From contig CM030360.1 in the NCBI GenBank assembly GCA_017893485.1, positions 143,521,697-143,585,696 of the forward strand: a stretch of 64,000 bases of DNA, read 5' to 3'. Of the stretch, positions 22,697 through 33,799 are shown piece by piece (position 1 is the stretch's first letter; every line of letters begins with the position of its first letter). A program made the position numbers and the translations under genes. The notes under the pieces were generated by a model. That model was not told the origin of the DNA and did no database searches. It saw only the letters and a program-made list of their open reading frames with translations. Origin of the DNA: Hemerocallis citrina. Its lineage: Eukaryota > Streptophyta > Magnoliopsida > Asparagales > Asphodelaceae.

Positions 22697-24750
22697 ATGT
22701 CTAGCATTTTTTCAAGCAATTCTTCTTCCATTGCGGTTAGTTTAGAGGTATATGGTGATGTTGAATCTACCCATTTCACTAAAGAGGAGAAGGGAAAATA
22801 TGTGGTCCGTCATTCCACTATTGTAGAGATGGCTGTTGAGCGTGAGAAAGACAGGGGGTGCACTTAAAACACCGTTGTTTCTAGCTCCTGAATTGATTAG
22901 GGAATACGCCGTGGTAGATCGAGATTTCCTTAAGAATGACATGGAGTATGTCAAGCCAGACCCAGTCTATACCACTGAGACTGATTTTGCAATAACTATT
23001 CTCATGAGGGAAGAGCTTCTTGTGATCAGGGCGGTCTTCGGGGTTCCATCTGAGTATAGGTTACTTTTACTGGGTCCCCGAGTTAGAGCATGCTACATGA
23101 TGTCTGAGGAGTACTATTTCTTCCTTTGCGATGCCTTCTACACTGAACTTCGTTTGCCTCTTTACCCCTTTTTTAGAGAGGTGTGCAACTGGTATAGGCT
23201 GCGTCTGATTCAGCTTATGCCAAACGCGTGGAGGCACGTTGTGCAATTTGTCCTGCAATGTCGTAAGCTCGGAAGTGAACCGAGCCTCACCGTCTTTAAG
23301 CGACACATTAAGATCGCCCAACAGAACAAAATGGAGGAACGATGGTACATTTTTCCTCGTAGCAATCGGGGGGTAATTAAGGTTCCTGACTCGATTAAGT
23401 CTTGGAAGGAAAAGCTTATTTTGGTTTGTACTGCTGAACCATTGGAGATTCCCACGACATGGAGAAGGACGGTTCCATCGACGTTGAGGGCGCAACTTGT
23501 GGTGACCGTGGTGGAAAAGAGATTTAGTGACGCTATTCTCGTGCAAAAGATGTTGGCATGGCAAGATATCACCGACAAAGTACTATTCGAAGGTGGTCTT
23601 AGCCCGGTTGATCCTAGTACGGTTTATTGCTTTCGTTTCATTCCATATCTTGTTGCTTAATTGATGTTTTTGTTATTTGTTGCTTTGATTTGCATTACGA
23701 ATTCTCATCTCTTCGTGTTTCATCTTGCAGGGAAAGTAGGTATGGACTTTGAAAACCTGATCAAGGACCGGGAGGCCCTTCACAACAAAAAAATTGATGA
23801 GCCAAAGAAATGCAAGAGGTCGGCGAGTCATCCCCTACTTCCCAGGATTCGTATGCCCTGGCCTTGGTTGTTCCGACTGAGATGCCTTTGGGAGCTTCAC
23901 CTGATGCCGTTGTAGGGGGGTTCTTCTCTGGCGGCGATCGTAGAGAGTGCTACGCCCGTCCCCTTAATTGCCCAGGCTACGGCGATCCTCAGTGACGATA
24001 GGGAGATGAATCATGTTCCTGACTAGAGTGTGAAGCAGCAAAGAGCTTCCTCAGCAACTCTATTGCTTTCTTAGATGTGATTCGTCACCTCCCCACTCCC
24101 CCAGATCGGGAGAGGCTGAAGATGGAGCCACCCAAGATATCCGTCCTAGAGATTTCCCAAGCTCAGATGACGATACTTTCCAATGTCTTTTGAAATTTGG
24201 TCTTTGCATCTTTCATTTATAGTGCAATATCGTCAGCATTTTCCTTCTTGTTTCAGATGGCATGTCACTTCGGCAACTTGGTCGATTTCTACGTCACCGA
24301 CGAAAAAAACCTGAAGGTACAAGTCTCTCGTGCCGAGAGGTACAAGAAGAAGGCCATCAAGGGGTTGAAGATGGAGTTGGAGGCATTGAAGAAGAAGGGG
24401 GAGGAGGCACTCCTAGATTGGAGTTGTCGGTGAAGAGGGAAGATTACTCACATCTCAAGCTTGAGGCATCGGAGAACACGGTGGCCGACCTCATGCTAGA
24501 GTTGGAGAAGGCACGGGCTGAGACGACATTGGCTGTGAAGGCCGCAGAGGCCAAGGTGGAGGCCGAGGCTAAGGCCAAGCAGCAGAGCGTGATTGATAAG
24601 TCCTATGCCCGGGCTATCACTCACATAGTGGAGCGTGTTCCGGGCTTCACCATGAAAGGGTACGATGTGATAAACGGGCCCATAAATGGGAGTTTGGCCT
24701 CTTTCAAGCCCAACAACCCGAAAAAGCCTTGTCTAACTAGGTTGTCATAA
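22697..24750 (+). pseudogene. Tat eORF-A: PF04195-type ('putative gypsy type transposon') protein with coiled coil
   Basis: Exon 1 runs from ATG 22697 (MSSIFSSNSSS) to about 23621, with one frameshift near 22855 in a G-run. It encodes the PF04195-like core: LPLYPFFREVCNWYRLRLIQ, LMPNAWRHVV, then VLFEGGLSPVDPST. An intron (about 23622-23730, GT...TTGCAG) leads to exon 2 (GMDFENLIKDREALHNKK), and a second intron ends at TTTCAG 24256. Exon 3 is a K/E/A-rich coiled coil with one frameshift near 24420, ending after YARAITHIVERVPGFTM. All three parts and both introns align with the minus-strand gene at 34996-37107. The function of this family is unknown; it is a typical extra gene of Tat retrotransposons, carried antisense to gag-pol. 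Two frameshifts make this copy a pseudogene. Confidence 0.8.
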
Positions 24751-24809
24751 CAGCCAACATGAGTGAGTTCATTATTATCTAAACTAGTATAACCATGTGC
24801 AACTTCTCC
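24751..24809. other. Junction between two oppositely oriented Tat elements
   Basis: Immediately after the eORF-A stop there are about 60 bp without any LTR, primer site or TSD, and then plus-strand gag sequence starts. So the two Tat copies meet head-to-head by recombination or rearrangement, not by a normal insertion. Confidence 0.55.
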
Positions 24810-26180
24810 TCATGAGGACGTCCCTCCTACCTCTCAGCATGATCAGCTCCCTCAACCGGATCAACTTATTCAGCCGAAACAGTCTCAACAGCCCCAACAA
24901 CCTACCCAGCCTCCCTCCAAAGAGGCTCCACCGGCGAGCTCCCAAAGAAGTTAGCATCATGTGGAGCATACTGGTGAGAACAGAAGGTCGGTCTACACCT
25001 CGATGCCCTCTACGGTGCACCCTGCTGTGCCTCAAGCTTAGCAGGACCTCCACCAGATCATAATCTCAAGACTGCAGGGGTCAGACCTCCGAGGCCGCTT
25101 GTACGGACAGCGAGCCCGGGATGAGATCCCTCATTTAGCATGTCAGGAAAGCAGGAAGGGCCCCTCCCCTCGAAGTCAGGGATACAGAAGAACCCTCTCT
25201 CCCAGAGGGCAAAGAATCCATCACTCCAATGGACAAAGGAAGGACTTCTCCCCCTTGCAAAAGAAGGAACCCAACTCCAACAAGTCGATCAGCTACCATG
25301 AGAGATAGAAATGAAGAAGAACCCATCACCAGGACAGAATTCCAGAACTTAAAAGATGAGATCCTTCAAGCCCTTAATGTCGTTCCTAGAAGGACCTGAC
25401 AAACTAGCCATCACCGCTCTACTCCTCCATGACGTAAGGAGTCCCATGAATCCACTGGATTCCAAGAACATGACAACGTCGTCCTCCAGCACCGCCAAAA
25501 TATGGAAGATAGGCTAGAACTACTAAAACAAGAAGAGGGAAGACATGAGGGAACATACCGCCCATCCGACCTCTTTCTTTAGAAAATTCATTGATGCTCA
25601 TGTTCCAGTCAACTTCAAAATTTCAACCTTTGAGTCATACAATGGTGAGTTCAACCAGGTAGACAACATTGAGAGTTTGAAAACTCTCATGATGATCCAC
25701 CAAGCATCCAACTCCCTCCTCTACAAGACTTTCCCAGCAACCCTGAAGGGATCGACACGGGAGTGATTCACTTGATTCTCTCCAGGGTCCATCTTCTCCT
25801 TCGATCAGCTTTAGAAACTTTTCCTCACACACTTCATCACCAACTTCAAGACAGATAAGACAAGTGCCTCCTTACTAGACTTGAAGCAATGGGATGGGAA
25901 GTCTCTCAAGAGTTATGTACGGCGCTTCACAGCCGAGTCTCGATCGATCCCTTTACTCGATTCAGCAATAGCCACGACTGCCTTCAGGTACAATGTGAAT
26001 CATGACCACCTCAAAGCTTCTCTTGTCAAAATACCCCCTCGGGACTTCTCTGACCTCCTCCAAAGAGTCGAGAAGTACATCCGAGTGGAAGATGAAATTT
26101 GACCCCAAGAACAAAAGGTGCCCTCATCCGAGAACAAACGGTAGAGCACCAATGAAGATGGATCCGAAAAGTCCTAGGAG
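24810..26180 (+). pseudogene. Tat gag, first part (old copy)
   Basis: A P/Q-rich N-terminus (PQPDQLIQPKQSQQPQQPTQ) leads to LHQIIISRLQGSDLRGRLYG, which parallels the full-length Tat gag. The Retrotrans_gag capsid domain follows: VNFKISTFESYNGEFNQVDN, MMIHQASNSLLYKTFPATLK, then KSLKSYVRRFTAESRSIP, ending in LLQRVEKYIRVEDE. At least six stops and several frameshifts break it. At 26181-26185 (GATGC) it is cut by the younger Tat and resumes at 38994. Gag forms the particle shell and packages RNA. Confidence 0.85.
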
Positions 26181-26185
26181 GATGC

Positions 26186-26749
26186 TGATATGGCTAAAAA
26201 TGGGGTTAAATCGGAAGCGTCCAGATCGAGCACGAATCTTAAAGCTTTGGGGTAAAAGGGTAATTTCACCCATGAACGGATCTGAGATGGGTACTGGGTC
26301 TTTTCTACAAAGGCCCAATAACCCACGAACGGATCCACATTAACTGGGTGCGGGTCCCAACCCGCAAGAAACCCAGTCCAGCTGGATAGAATTAGGGTTT
26401 CTGATTGTATTAAATCAACAACCCTGATTTACTCTATCCTTTCATGGGGAATTAGGGATTTCATTCCTAAACTGATCCCAAATGCGGCTATAAATACCCT
26501 CCATCCACCACCATTAAGAGGTAATCAATCTTTTGCCAGTTAACGCTCATTCATAATCTTTTTTGATTACTGACTTGAGCGTCGAAGGGTGCATCGCCGG
26601 GATCAACCCCGGTGTATTGCACTTTTTGCAGGTAAATGGCGGGAGTCAACGGTCAAACTCCGGTGGAAAGGTTCCAGGTTTGCTATTTGGTTTCCCTAAG
26701 AATCCACAAATTCTATCTGTTTGCTTCCACACCAGATTTAGCGGTAACA
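26186..26749 (+). repeat. 5' LTR of the full-length Tat (564 bp)
   Basis: TG...CA ends, TATA box TATAAATA at 26489-26496, then the transcript leader with GACTTGAGCGTCGAAGGG. Same length as the 3' LTR. Confidence 0.95.
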
Positions 26750-26771
26750 AATTGGCGTCATCTGTGGGAAC
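26750..26771 (+). other. Primer binding site of the full-length Tat
   Basis: Directly after the LTR, AATTGGCGTCATCTGTGGGA is the Tat/Athila-type primer site (usual form TTGGCGCCGTCTGTGGG), here with one change in the core. The tRNA primer is not assigned from sequence alone. Confidence 0.75.
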
Positions 26772-26820
26772 CCACGAATAGCACTCCTTCCTCTTTCCTT
26801 GGTTAAGATCATCTCCAGCT

Positions 26821-28735
26821 ATGTCTCCTCGAAAGCTAAGATCCAAAAGGTCCAACCGTGAACCCACTCCTCCTCAACCGCAACAGGAGATCCCCCTCCA
26901 AACCGTCCAGCTGCAGGGGAAACTCCCACCACAGCCTAATCAGCCCCCGCAGCAAGATCAACCTCCTCTTCAGAACCTTCAATCCCACAGGGCTCCGCTC
27001 GGGCCCCAAAATGTTGGTGCAGGGACCTCCCACCCCAATCCTCAGAAACAACCCCTCCATCATGACCACGTCTCCGTGCACAACCCCTCTACTAATTTGA
27101 TGGCATCTCACAACCCCGGAGCTTTCGAAGACGTCCGCAATATCCTTATCAATCGGTAGAAAGAGGATGACCTTCGCCACCGTTTGGATGAAAGGTGGGC
27201 CCGTGAGGGAGCCTCCCACCAAGAATGTCCAAATGAGCAATCTCCTCGTCGCCGGGACTATCGGAGGTCCCCACCTCACAGAAGACGGAGAGAGTCCCCT
27301 GAGCACCATAGGAGAAGGCCTCACTCTCCCGCTGGTCGGCAACCCCCGAGGGATGATACTGCACCCATCACCCGTGCCGAATACTAGTAATTCCAAGCAA
27401 CTGTCTTGCAAGCCCTCAACCTCCGGCCGAACAACAACAATGCTCGGAGGGTCCCCACTCCTCCTCCAGTCCAAAGTCCTTGCCATCGGTCCTTAACCCC
27501 TCCCCAAGCTCCGTGTAACCACCATCGCCGAACTCCGTGCTCCTCTTCTTACGAAGACGAGTCCAGAGACTCATTTGCTACCATCGAAGGGATGATGCTG
27601 TCTATCGTCGTCTCCACGAGATGGAGAGATGCCTCGGCCAACTAGACAGGGAAGAAGAACTAGAGGAAGGACCCTTCGTCCCAGCCAACCTCCCTTCTCT
27701 CGAACAATCATGGAGGCACCGGTTCCAATATGCTTCAAGCCCCCGCAGTTCGAGACTTACTCCGAGGAGTCAGACTCCGTGGACCATATCGAGAGCTTCA
27801 AGACCCCTATGTTGATCCACCAAGCTTCCAATGCCCTACTATGCAAAACCGTCCCAGCTACTCTTAAGGGTCCAGTTCGGGAATGGTACTCTGACCTCGC
27901 CCCATCCTCCATATTCTCTTTTGAACAATTTAAAACCCTCTTCATCACCCACTTCGTGAGTAGCTGCCGCACAGAGAAGACCAGCATCTCGCTACTCTAC
28001 CTCAGTCAGAAGAAGGGTGAGAAGCTCAGAGATTATGTGAAGTGATTCACCGTAGAAGCTAGGTCCATTGCTTCCCTCGACCAGTCGGTCGCTGCAGCAG
28101 CCTTCCAGTCAAATATCCTTAACTCCAGCCTTCGGTCCTCTCTAGCCAAGAAGCCCCCGTAAAACTTCTCCGACCACCTTCTCAGGAGCGAGAAGTATAT
28201 TTGGGCTGAGGAAGCTGAGCATCGCCCCACCTTCGAGGGGTCTTCCTCCGGAAACAAGAGAAAGGCAGCTGAAGAAGAGGGAGCTAAGAAGCTCCAGAAG
28301 GACAATGGGGGCCAGCGCCGCCCACCTCCCAGATTCGAGAAGTTCATCCCCCTTAACACCAACATTTCCACTATTCTCATGGAGGTTGAGAAGGAAGGGG
28401 TTCTGCCTCCTGCCCCGATGATGAATACCCCTAGCAAGAAGAGGGATAAAGAGAAGTGGTTCCGATATCACCGGGACCACGGCCACGATACCAATGATTA
28501 TCTGGCCCTGAAGAATGAAATCGAGGCCCTCATTCAGAGGGGGCAGTTGTCTAAATTCTTGAGAAAGGACCGAGTTGATCCTCCACCTCCTCCCCCCAGG
28601 TGGGCTAATAAGCATCCCGAAAGGTGCAATGAGACTCCCGAGTTTGAAGAGGAGCGTATTCTGCATCTCATTCATGGAGGCCCCATGGGAGGCACCTCCA
28701 ACTGCTCTCGAAAGGCTTTCATCAGGGAGGTCAAC
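26821..28735 (+). pseudogene. Tat gag (full-length element), broken
   Basis: ATG 26821 begins MSPRKLRSKRSNREP, followed by a P/Q-rich domain, LINR, then an R-rich stretch (RRRDYRRSPPHRRRR) in the same frame past a TAG at 27157. Two frameshifts (about 27600 and 27640) lead to the capsid domain: ICFKPPQFETYSEESDSVDH, HQASNALLCKTVPATLKGPV, REWYSDL, LRDYVK, with TGA at 28043 and TAA near 28159. The C-terminal part has WFRYHRDHGHDTNDY, a conserved Tat gag motif near the end. Gag makes the particle and binds RNA. At least five stops and two frameshifts show it is dead. Confidence 0.9.
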
Positions 28736-31700
28736 TCTGTACATGGCATGCCCCCTCCCAAAGGCCTCGGAGTACCGGTCACTTTTTCAGATGAAGACCT
28801 CGAGGGTGTCCGAACCCCCTATTGTGACGCACTAGTCATCAACCTCCATATGGCAAATTTCAAAGTGGAGAGGATTCTGGTCGACAATGGTAGCTCCGTT
28901 AACATTCTCTTCCTCGCGGCTTTCCGAGGATTCTGGCTACACGCTATATGGGTTCACGGGAATGCCAGTGACTATCGAAGGGGTAATCACCCTCGACGTA
29001 ACCGCTGGCAAAACCCCTACTACCCGTACGGAGCCAATGGACTTCATGGTCGTCGATATCCCAGCTGCTTATAATGTGATTCTAGGCCGACCTGGCCTAG
29101 CTGCTCTAGAGGCCGTCCCGTCGGCTTACCACCTCAAGATGAAGTTCCCCACCAGGGCAGGAGTAGGGGAAGTAAGAGGTAGTCAAGAGATGGCCCGCAA
29201 GTGTTACATGACCTCCACCGGGGGTCCCGTTCTCTCCCTCGAGACTCTTGAGATTCCCCAAGGGAACGCCCAACCTATGTCCGAACCGGTTGATGAGTTA
29301 GAGGAAGTGCTATTTTCCGAACAGGATCCGAACCGCAAGTTCTTTATCAGCAAGACCCTCCCATCTGCCCTATGTTCCGACATAGTCCAATGCATTAGAA
29401 AGAACCATGACCTCTTCACATGGTCAGCCGTCAACATGCCAGGAATCTCCGAGGAGCTCCTCGTCCACCACCTCAGTGTTGCTCCGGGGTCCAAACCGAT
29501 CCAGCAGAAGAGGCGCAAATTTGCCCCTAAGCACCAGCAAGCTATAAAGGAAGAAGTGGACAAACTCCTTAAGGCCCGGTTCATACAAGAGGTCAACTAT
29601 CTCGAATGGCTCTCCAATGTTGTTATGGTTAAGAAGGCCAACGGGAGTTGGAGAATTTGCATCGACTTCACGGACCTGAACAATGCATGTCCTAAAGATC
29701 CATTTCCTCTCCCAAGCATCGACACCTTGATTGACGCTACTTCGGGCCATGAGCTGCTCAGCTTCATGAATGCCTTCTCCGGGTATAACTAAATCCGAAT
29801 GTTTACCCCAGATATCCCAAAGACCTCCTTTGTCACCGATCACGGGCTCTACTGCTACAGGGTAATGCTCTTCGGGTTGAAGAATGCAGGTGCAACCTAC
29901 CAACGCCTTGTCAACAAAGTCTTTCAGAACCAAATCGGTTGAAACATGGAAGTGTATGTTGATGATATGCTAGTCAAGAGCATCCAAGGGGCCGACCATG
30001 TTGCCGATCTGCAGGAAGCATTCGATGTATTGAGAAAGCATGATATGAGGCTCAACCTGAACAAGTGTGCGTTCGGAGTCTCATCGGGGAAATTCCTGGA
30101 CTTCATGGTCAGCCAAAGAGGAATCGAAGCCAACCCCGAGAAGATCAAAGCCATACTAGACATGGCTCCTCCCAAAAGTGTGAAAGAGGTTCAGAAGCTC
30201 ACGAGGTGCCTCGCAGCCATAGGGCGCTTCCTGTCCAAGTCAGGGGAGAAGTGTCTTCCTTTCTTTAAAGCCCTTAGAGGAGCTAAAGGCTTCGAGTGGG
30301 GTCAACAGCAAAGAGAATCTTTCGATCAGCTAAAAGCCTACCTGGTTAACCCCCCTCTCCTCAGCAACCCTATCCCCGGGGAAACACTCTACCTCTACTT
30401 AGCTGCCTCCGAGCAAACCCTCAGAGCTGTCCTAGTGAGGGAAGAAGACAAGGCTCAGAAGCCCATCTATTATGTGAGTAAGGTAGTTCGGGATGCCGAG
30501 CTCCGGTACCTAAGATTAGAGAAGATGGCGTTCATCTTGGTCATGGTAGCTAGGAAGCTTCGCCCTTATTTTCAGTCCCACTCAGTGGTCGTGCTTACCG
30601 ACCAGCCGCTTAAGCAAGTTCTGCACAAACCCGAGACCTCGGGCCGGCTGATGAAGTGGTCGATCGAGCTGAGCCAGCATGACATATCATACCAGCCTCG
30701 GACCGCAATCAAGGCTCAAGCCTTAGCTGAATTTATTATTGAGAGCACCATCCCAGAGGTCAGTCAAGCAGCAAAAGGGCCTCCTATCTGGACAGTATAT
30801 GTAGACGGGTCCTCTTGCACCGAGGGGAGAGGAGTCGGGGTCATTCTGGTAGGCCCAGATGACTTCGTCCTCCAATACTCCCTTCGCATCAACTTCAAGG
30901 CCTCCAACAATGAAGCGGAGTATGAAGCCCTTATAGCCGGCCTCGGTATGGCTCGCAAGGCAGGAGCACAACGGCTCCAGATATTTAGCGACTCGCAGCT
31001 GGTTGTGAATCAAGTCTTAGGAGAGTACGAGGCGCGAGATGACCGAATGGCTAAGTACCTAGCCAAGGTCCAAAATCTCATGGCTTCATTCGAAGAGGCG
31101 CTAATTCAGTGGATCCCCAGAGAAGAAAATTCCCAAGCAGATGCCCTCTCCAAATTGGCTTCCTCCTCCCTTCAAGGTCTCGAGTAGACCGTCCTGATTG
31201 AAGTGCTCCTAAGACCGAGCATAGAAGAAGAAACTCCCGACTCGATGGAGTCGCTGCTCGTCCAACTTCAAGACAACTGGATGAAACTGCTGATAGAATT
31301 TCTAAGAGATGGCTTCCTCCCCAAAGACCCTAAGGAATCTCATCGAGTCCGAACGAGAGCGGAGCGGTACACCCTTGTTGAAGGAGTCTTGTACAAACGC
31401 TCCTACACCCAAGTAGACGGCCGACCATACTTGAGGCGCCTCTCCCCAGAAGAAGCCTCATATGCCTTACAAGAGCTCCACAAAGGTATAGGCGTAGCAC
31501 ATTCAGGGTCAAGGTCCATCGCCACGAAAGTGTTGAACTATGGGTACTTCCGGCTTACCCTCCTTCAAGATGCCGAACGACATGTCCGGCAATGCAGCTC
31601 CTGTCAACAGTACTCCAACATTCGTTGGCTACCTCAAGCACAACTCACCTTTCTATCAAGTCCGATCCCTTTCGCAATGTGGGGAATGGATTTGCTAGGC

Positions 31701-32791
31701 CCATTCCCCGGAAGAAGCCTCATATGCCTTACAAGAGCTCCACGAAGGTATAGGCGGAGCACATTCAGGTTCAAGATCCCTCGCCACGAAAGTGTTGAAC
31801 TATGGGTACTTCTGGCCTACCCTCCTTCAAGATGCCGAACGACATGTCCGGCAATGCAGCTCCTGTCAACAGTAATCCAACATTTGTTGGCTACCTCAAG
31901 CACAACTCACCTTTCTATCAAGTCCGATCCCTTTCGCAATGTGGGAAATGGATTTGCTAGGCCCATTCCCGCTGGCTCCCGGTCAACTCAAGTTTCTAGT
32001 CGTGGCAATCGACTACTTCTCAAAGTGGATAGAGGCCGAGCCTTTGGCTACGATCACTGAGAAAAAAGTGCTGCAGTTCTTCTGGAAAAGTGTAATCTGT
32101 AGGTTCGGCGTGCCCCGTGTCCTAATAACAGATAATGGAACACGTTCACGGGGGCCGCATTCTGATCTCTGTGTGAAGATCTCGCCATTCAGCAACGCTT
32201 CTCCTCCGTCTCCCATCCTCAATCAAATGGCCAAGTGGAAAATGCCAACCGACAGATCCTCTCCGGTATCAAGAAGAGGCTGGATAGATCGGCCAAAGGC
32301 TTGTGGGCGGAGCAGCTCCCTAACGTACTATGGAACTACCGCACTACGAAACGGACCCCTACAGGTGAGTCGCCGTTCAATCTCACCTATGGGTCCGAAG
32401 CTATGATCCCCTTGGAAGTAGGCCTACCATCTCCTCGCCTTATGGCCTATGAAGAAGAGCAGAATGCCAGAGAACTTCGGGCAGATTTGGACTTGGTTGA
32501 TGAGCTTCGTAAAAGAGCTTCAATTCGCCAGAAGAATTACCGAAGAAGAGTTGAGCAGCCTTACAACAAAAGGGTCCGTCCCACCAATCTCAGTGAAGGG
32601 GACTTGGTCCTCAGAAAACTAGCTATCTCCTTTCCCAGCTAAAAGAGTAAGCTAGCCCCGAATTGGGAAGGACCCTACAAGATCGTCAAGGTAGTTCGGC
32701 CCGGAGCATACCGTCTTGAAGACCTTGAAGGCAGAGAGATTCCCAGGACTTGGAATGCCGACCATCTATTGAAGTACCAAGAGAGCGCCTG
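28736..32791 (+). pseudogene. Tat pol: protease, RT, RNase H, archaeal-type RNase H, integrase; broken
   Basis: Protease: VDNGSSVNILF (about 28880) then a small deletion with frameshift, then LYGFTGMPVTIEGVITLDV and NVILGRPGL. RT: WRICIDFTDLNNACPKD, FGLKNAG, catalytic YVDD at 29955-29966. First RNase H: about 30290-30750 (LYLYLAASEQTL...LTDQPLK). Second, archaeal-type RNase H: about 30780-31170, with D (VDGSS), E (NNEAEYEA), D (FSDSQL) and D (ADALSKLA) all kept. Integrase: zinc motif with CSSCQQ, then DLLGPFP, VVAIDYFSKW, ITDNGT, ENANRQILSG, to the stop at 32789. Stops: TAA 29790, TGA 29940, TAG 31185, TAA 32640; a 262-bp duplication and a frameshift near 32148 break integrase. It would copy RNA to DNA and insert it. 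Confidence 0.93.
31449..31972 (+). repeat. 262-bp tandem duplication inside integrase
   Basis: 31449-31710 is repeated at 31711-31972 with only a few differences; the unit starts GAAGAAGCCTCATATGCC and covers the zinc-binding domain and the DLLGPFP start of the catalytic core. 262 is not a multiple of three, so it shifts the frame. Confidence 0.92.
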
Positions 32792-32990
32792 AACGCCTCT
32801 CTAAGTACCTTCAGATGTCGAATCATTCCTTTCCTTTCACTTGTATTTTGCTTCTTTATTTTCTCAATGTAATAATGGCCTGCAACTTAGAAGCAGCCAA
32901 CTAGTAGTTATCAATAAAGAGCTTCTTTTTCCCTATATCTTTGTTGTGATTACTTGCGTCTCTCTGTTATTAATTTCTTTAACTCGAACA

Positions 32991-33338
32991 ACGAGTTCGG
33001 AGTCCAACACTTGGCTCGATTCCGCTCCGCACGCTTGCTCTTAAGCGAGCAAGAAGTGGTTCGCCATTCGGAATTGCTCCCACAACCATTGAAATTAACT
33101 TAAAAGACGAGTTCGGAGTCCAACACTTGGCTCGACTCCGCTTCGCAAACTCGCTCTTAAGCGAGCTAGAAGTGGTTCGCCATTCGGAATTGCTCTCACA
33201 ACCGTTAAAATTAACTCAAACGATGAGTTCGGAGTCCAACACTTGGCTCGACTCCGCTTCGCAAGCTTGCTCTTAAGCGAGCTAGAAGTGGTTCGCCATT
33301 CGGAATTGCTCCCACAACCGTTGAAACTTGCTCCGACG
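32991..33338 (+). repeat. Three 116-bp tandem repeats after integrase
   Basis: Units begin at 32991, 33107 and 33223 with (A)CGAGTTCGGAGTCCAACAC and end near CCACAACCRTTGAAA. The related array in the older Tat (59640-60430) occupies the same position. The next 460 bp (33339-33799) has a plus-strand open stretch with no recognisable protein. Confidence 0.92.
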
Positions 33339-33799
33339 GCTCGCGCGAAATTCTTATAACCATACTAGACATGGGAGAAGAGTACTTACAGGAGCTAACC
33401 TTTGGTCCTTATGATTTGTCTAAAGTTGAAGTAATCCTTCAAAAGGCTGCTTTCCACTACGAGAAATTGCCTTCTCCTACAAATTCGCAAGCTGGAGGTT
33501 TGAAGCAGTGCTCGGCACTACATACACACCTCGTTCGTAAGCGAGCTAAAAGTAGTCCAACCTTCACAAGTAAAACAACACATGAAAGCTTCTATAAAGT
33601 TCGGAAGAACGAAACACACAAGTCCAAAGAAGGAAAAAGCCTCGCTTCTATAAAGTTGGGAAGAACTGTACAAGACAACTTCCTTACAAGACAAACTTCT
33701 TTACAACGAAGTTACAAGGGCTGAAAAACCAAAACAACAAAGCCAACTCGCAACACTTAAACAAAATACAAAACTTGGAAAACAAGAAAGCTTCAACGC

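Larger units (their letters stand above)
19754..24780 (-). mobile_element. Tat-lineage Ty3/gypsy element, 3' half only, minus orientation
   Basis: Its LTR (19754-20372) reads on the minus strand and matches the 26186-26749 LTR in layout: start TGATGATGGTAAAAA, TATA box, a TTGAGCGTCGGAGGG segment, a TTTTTGCAGGT segment, end AGCAACACA-like. Right of it lies a reversed polypurine tract (20373-20399), an A+T-rich zone, tandem repeats, and a PF04195-type gene on the plus strand, i.e. antisense to the element. That is the order in the full-length Tat at 26186-38993, mirrored. Its gag-pol and 5' LTR are missing; near 24780 it abuts the plus-strand gag of another Tat copy. Confidence 0.78.

Noticed and set aside
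26836..27486. 216-residue minus-strand frame opposite gag
   Set aside because: Shadow of the P/R-rich gag on the other strand; not conserved in the older Tat.
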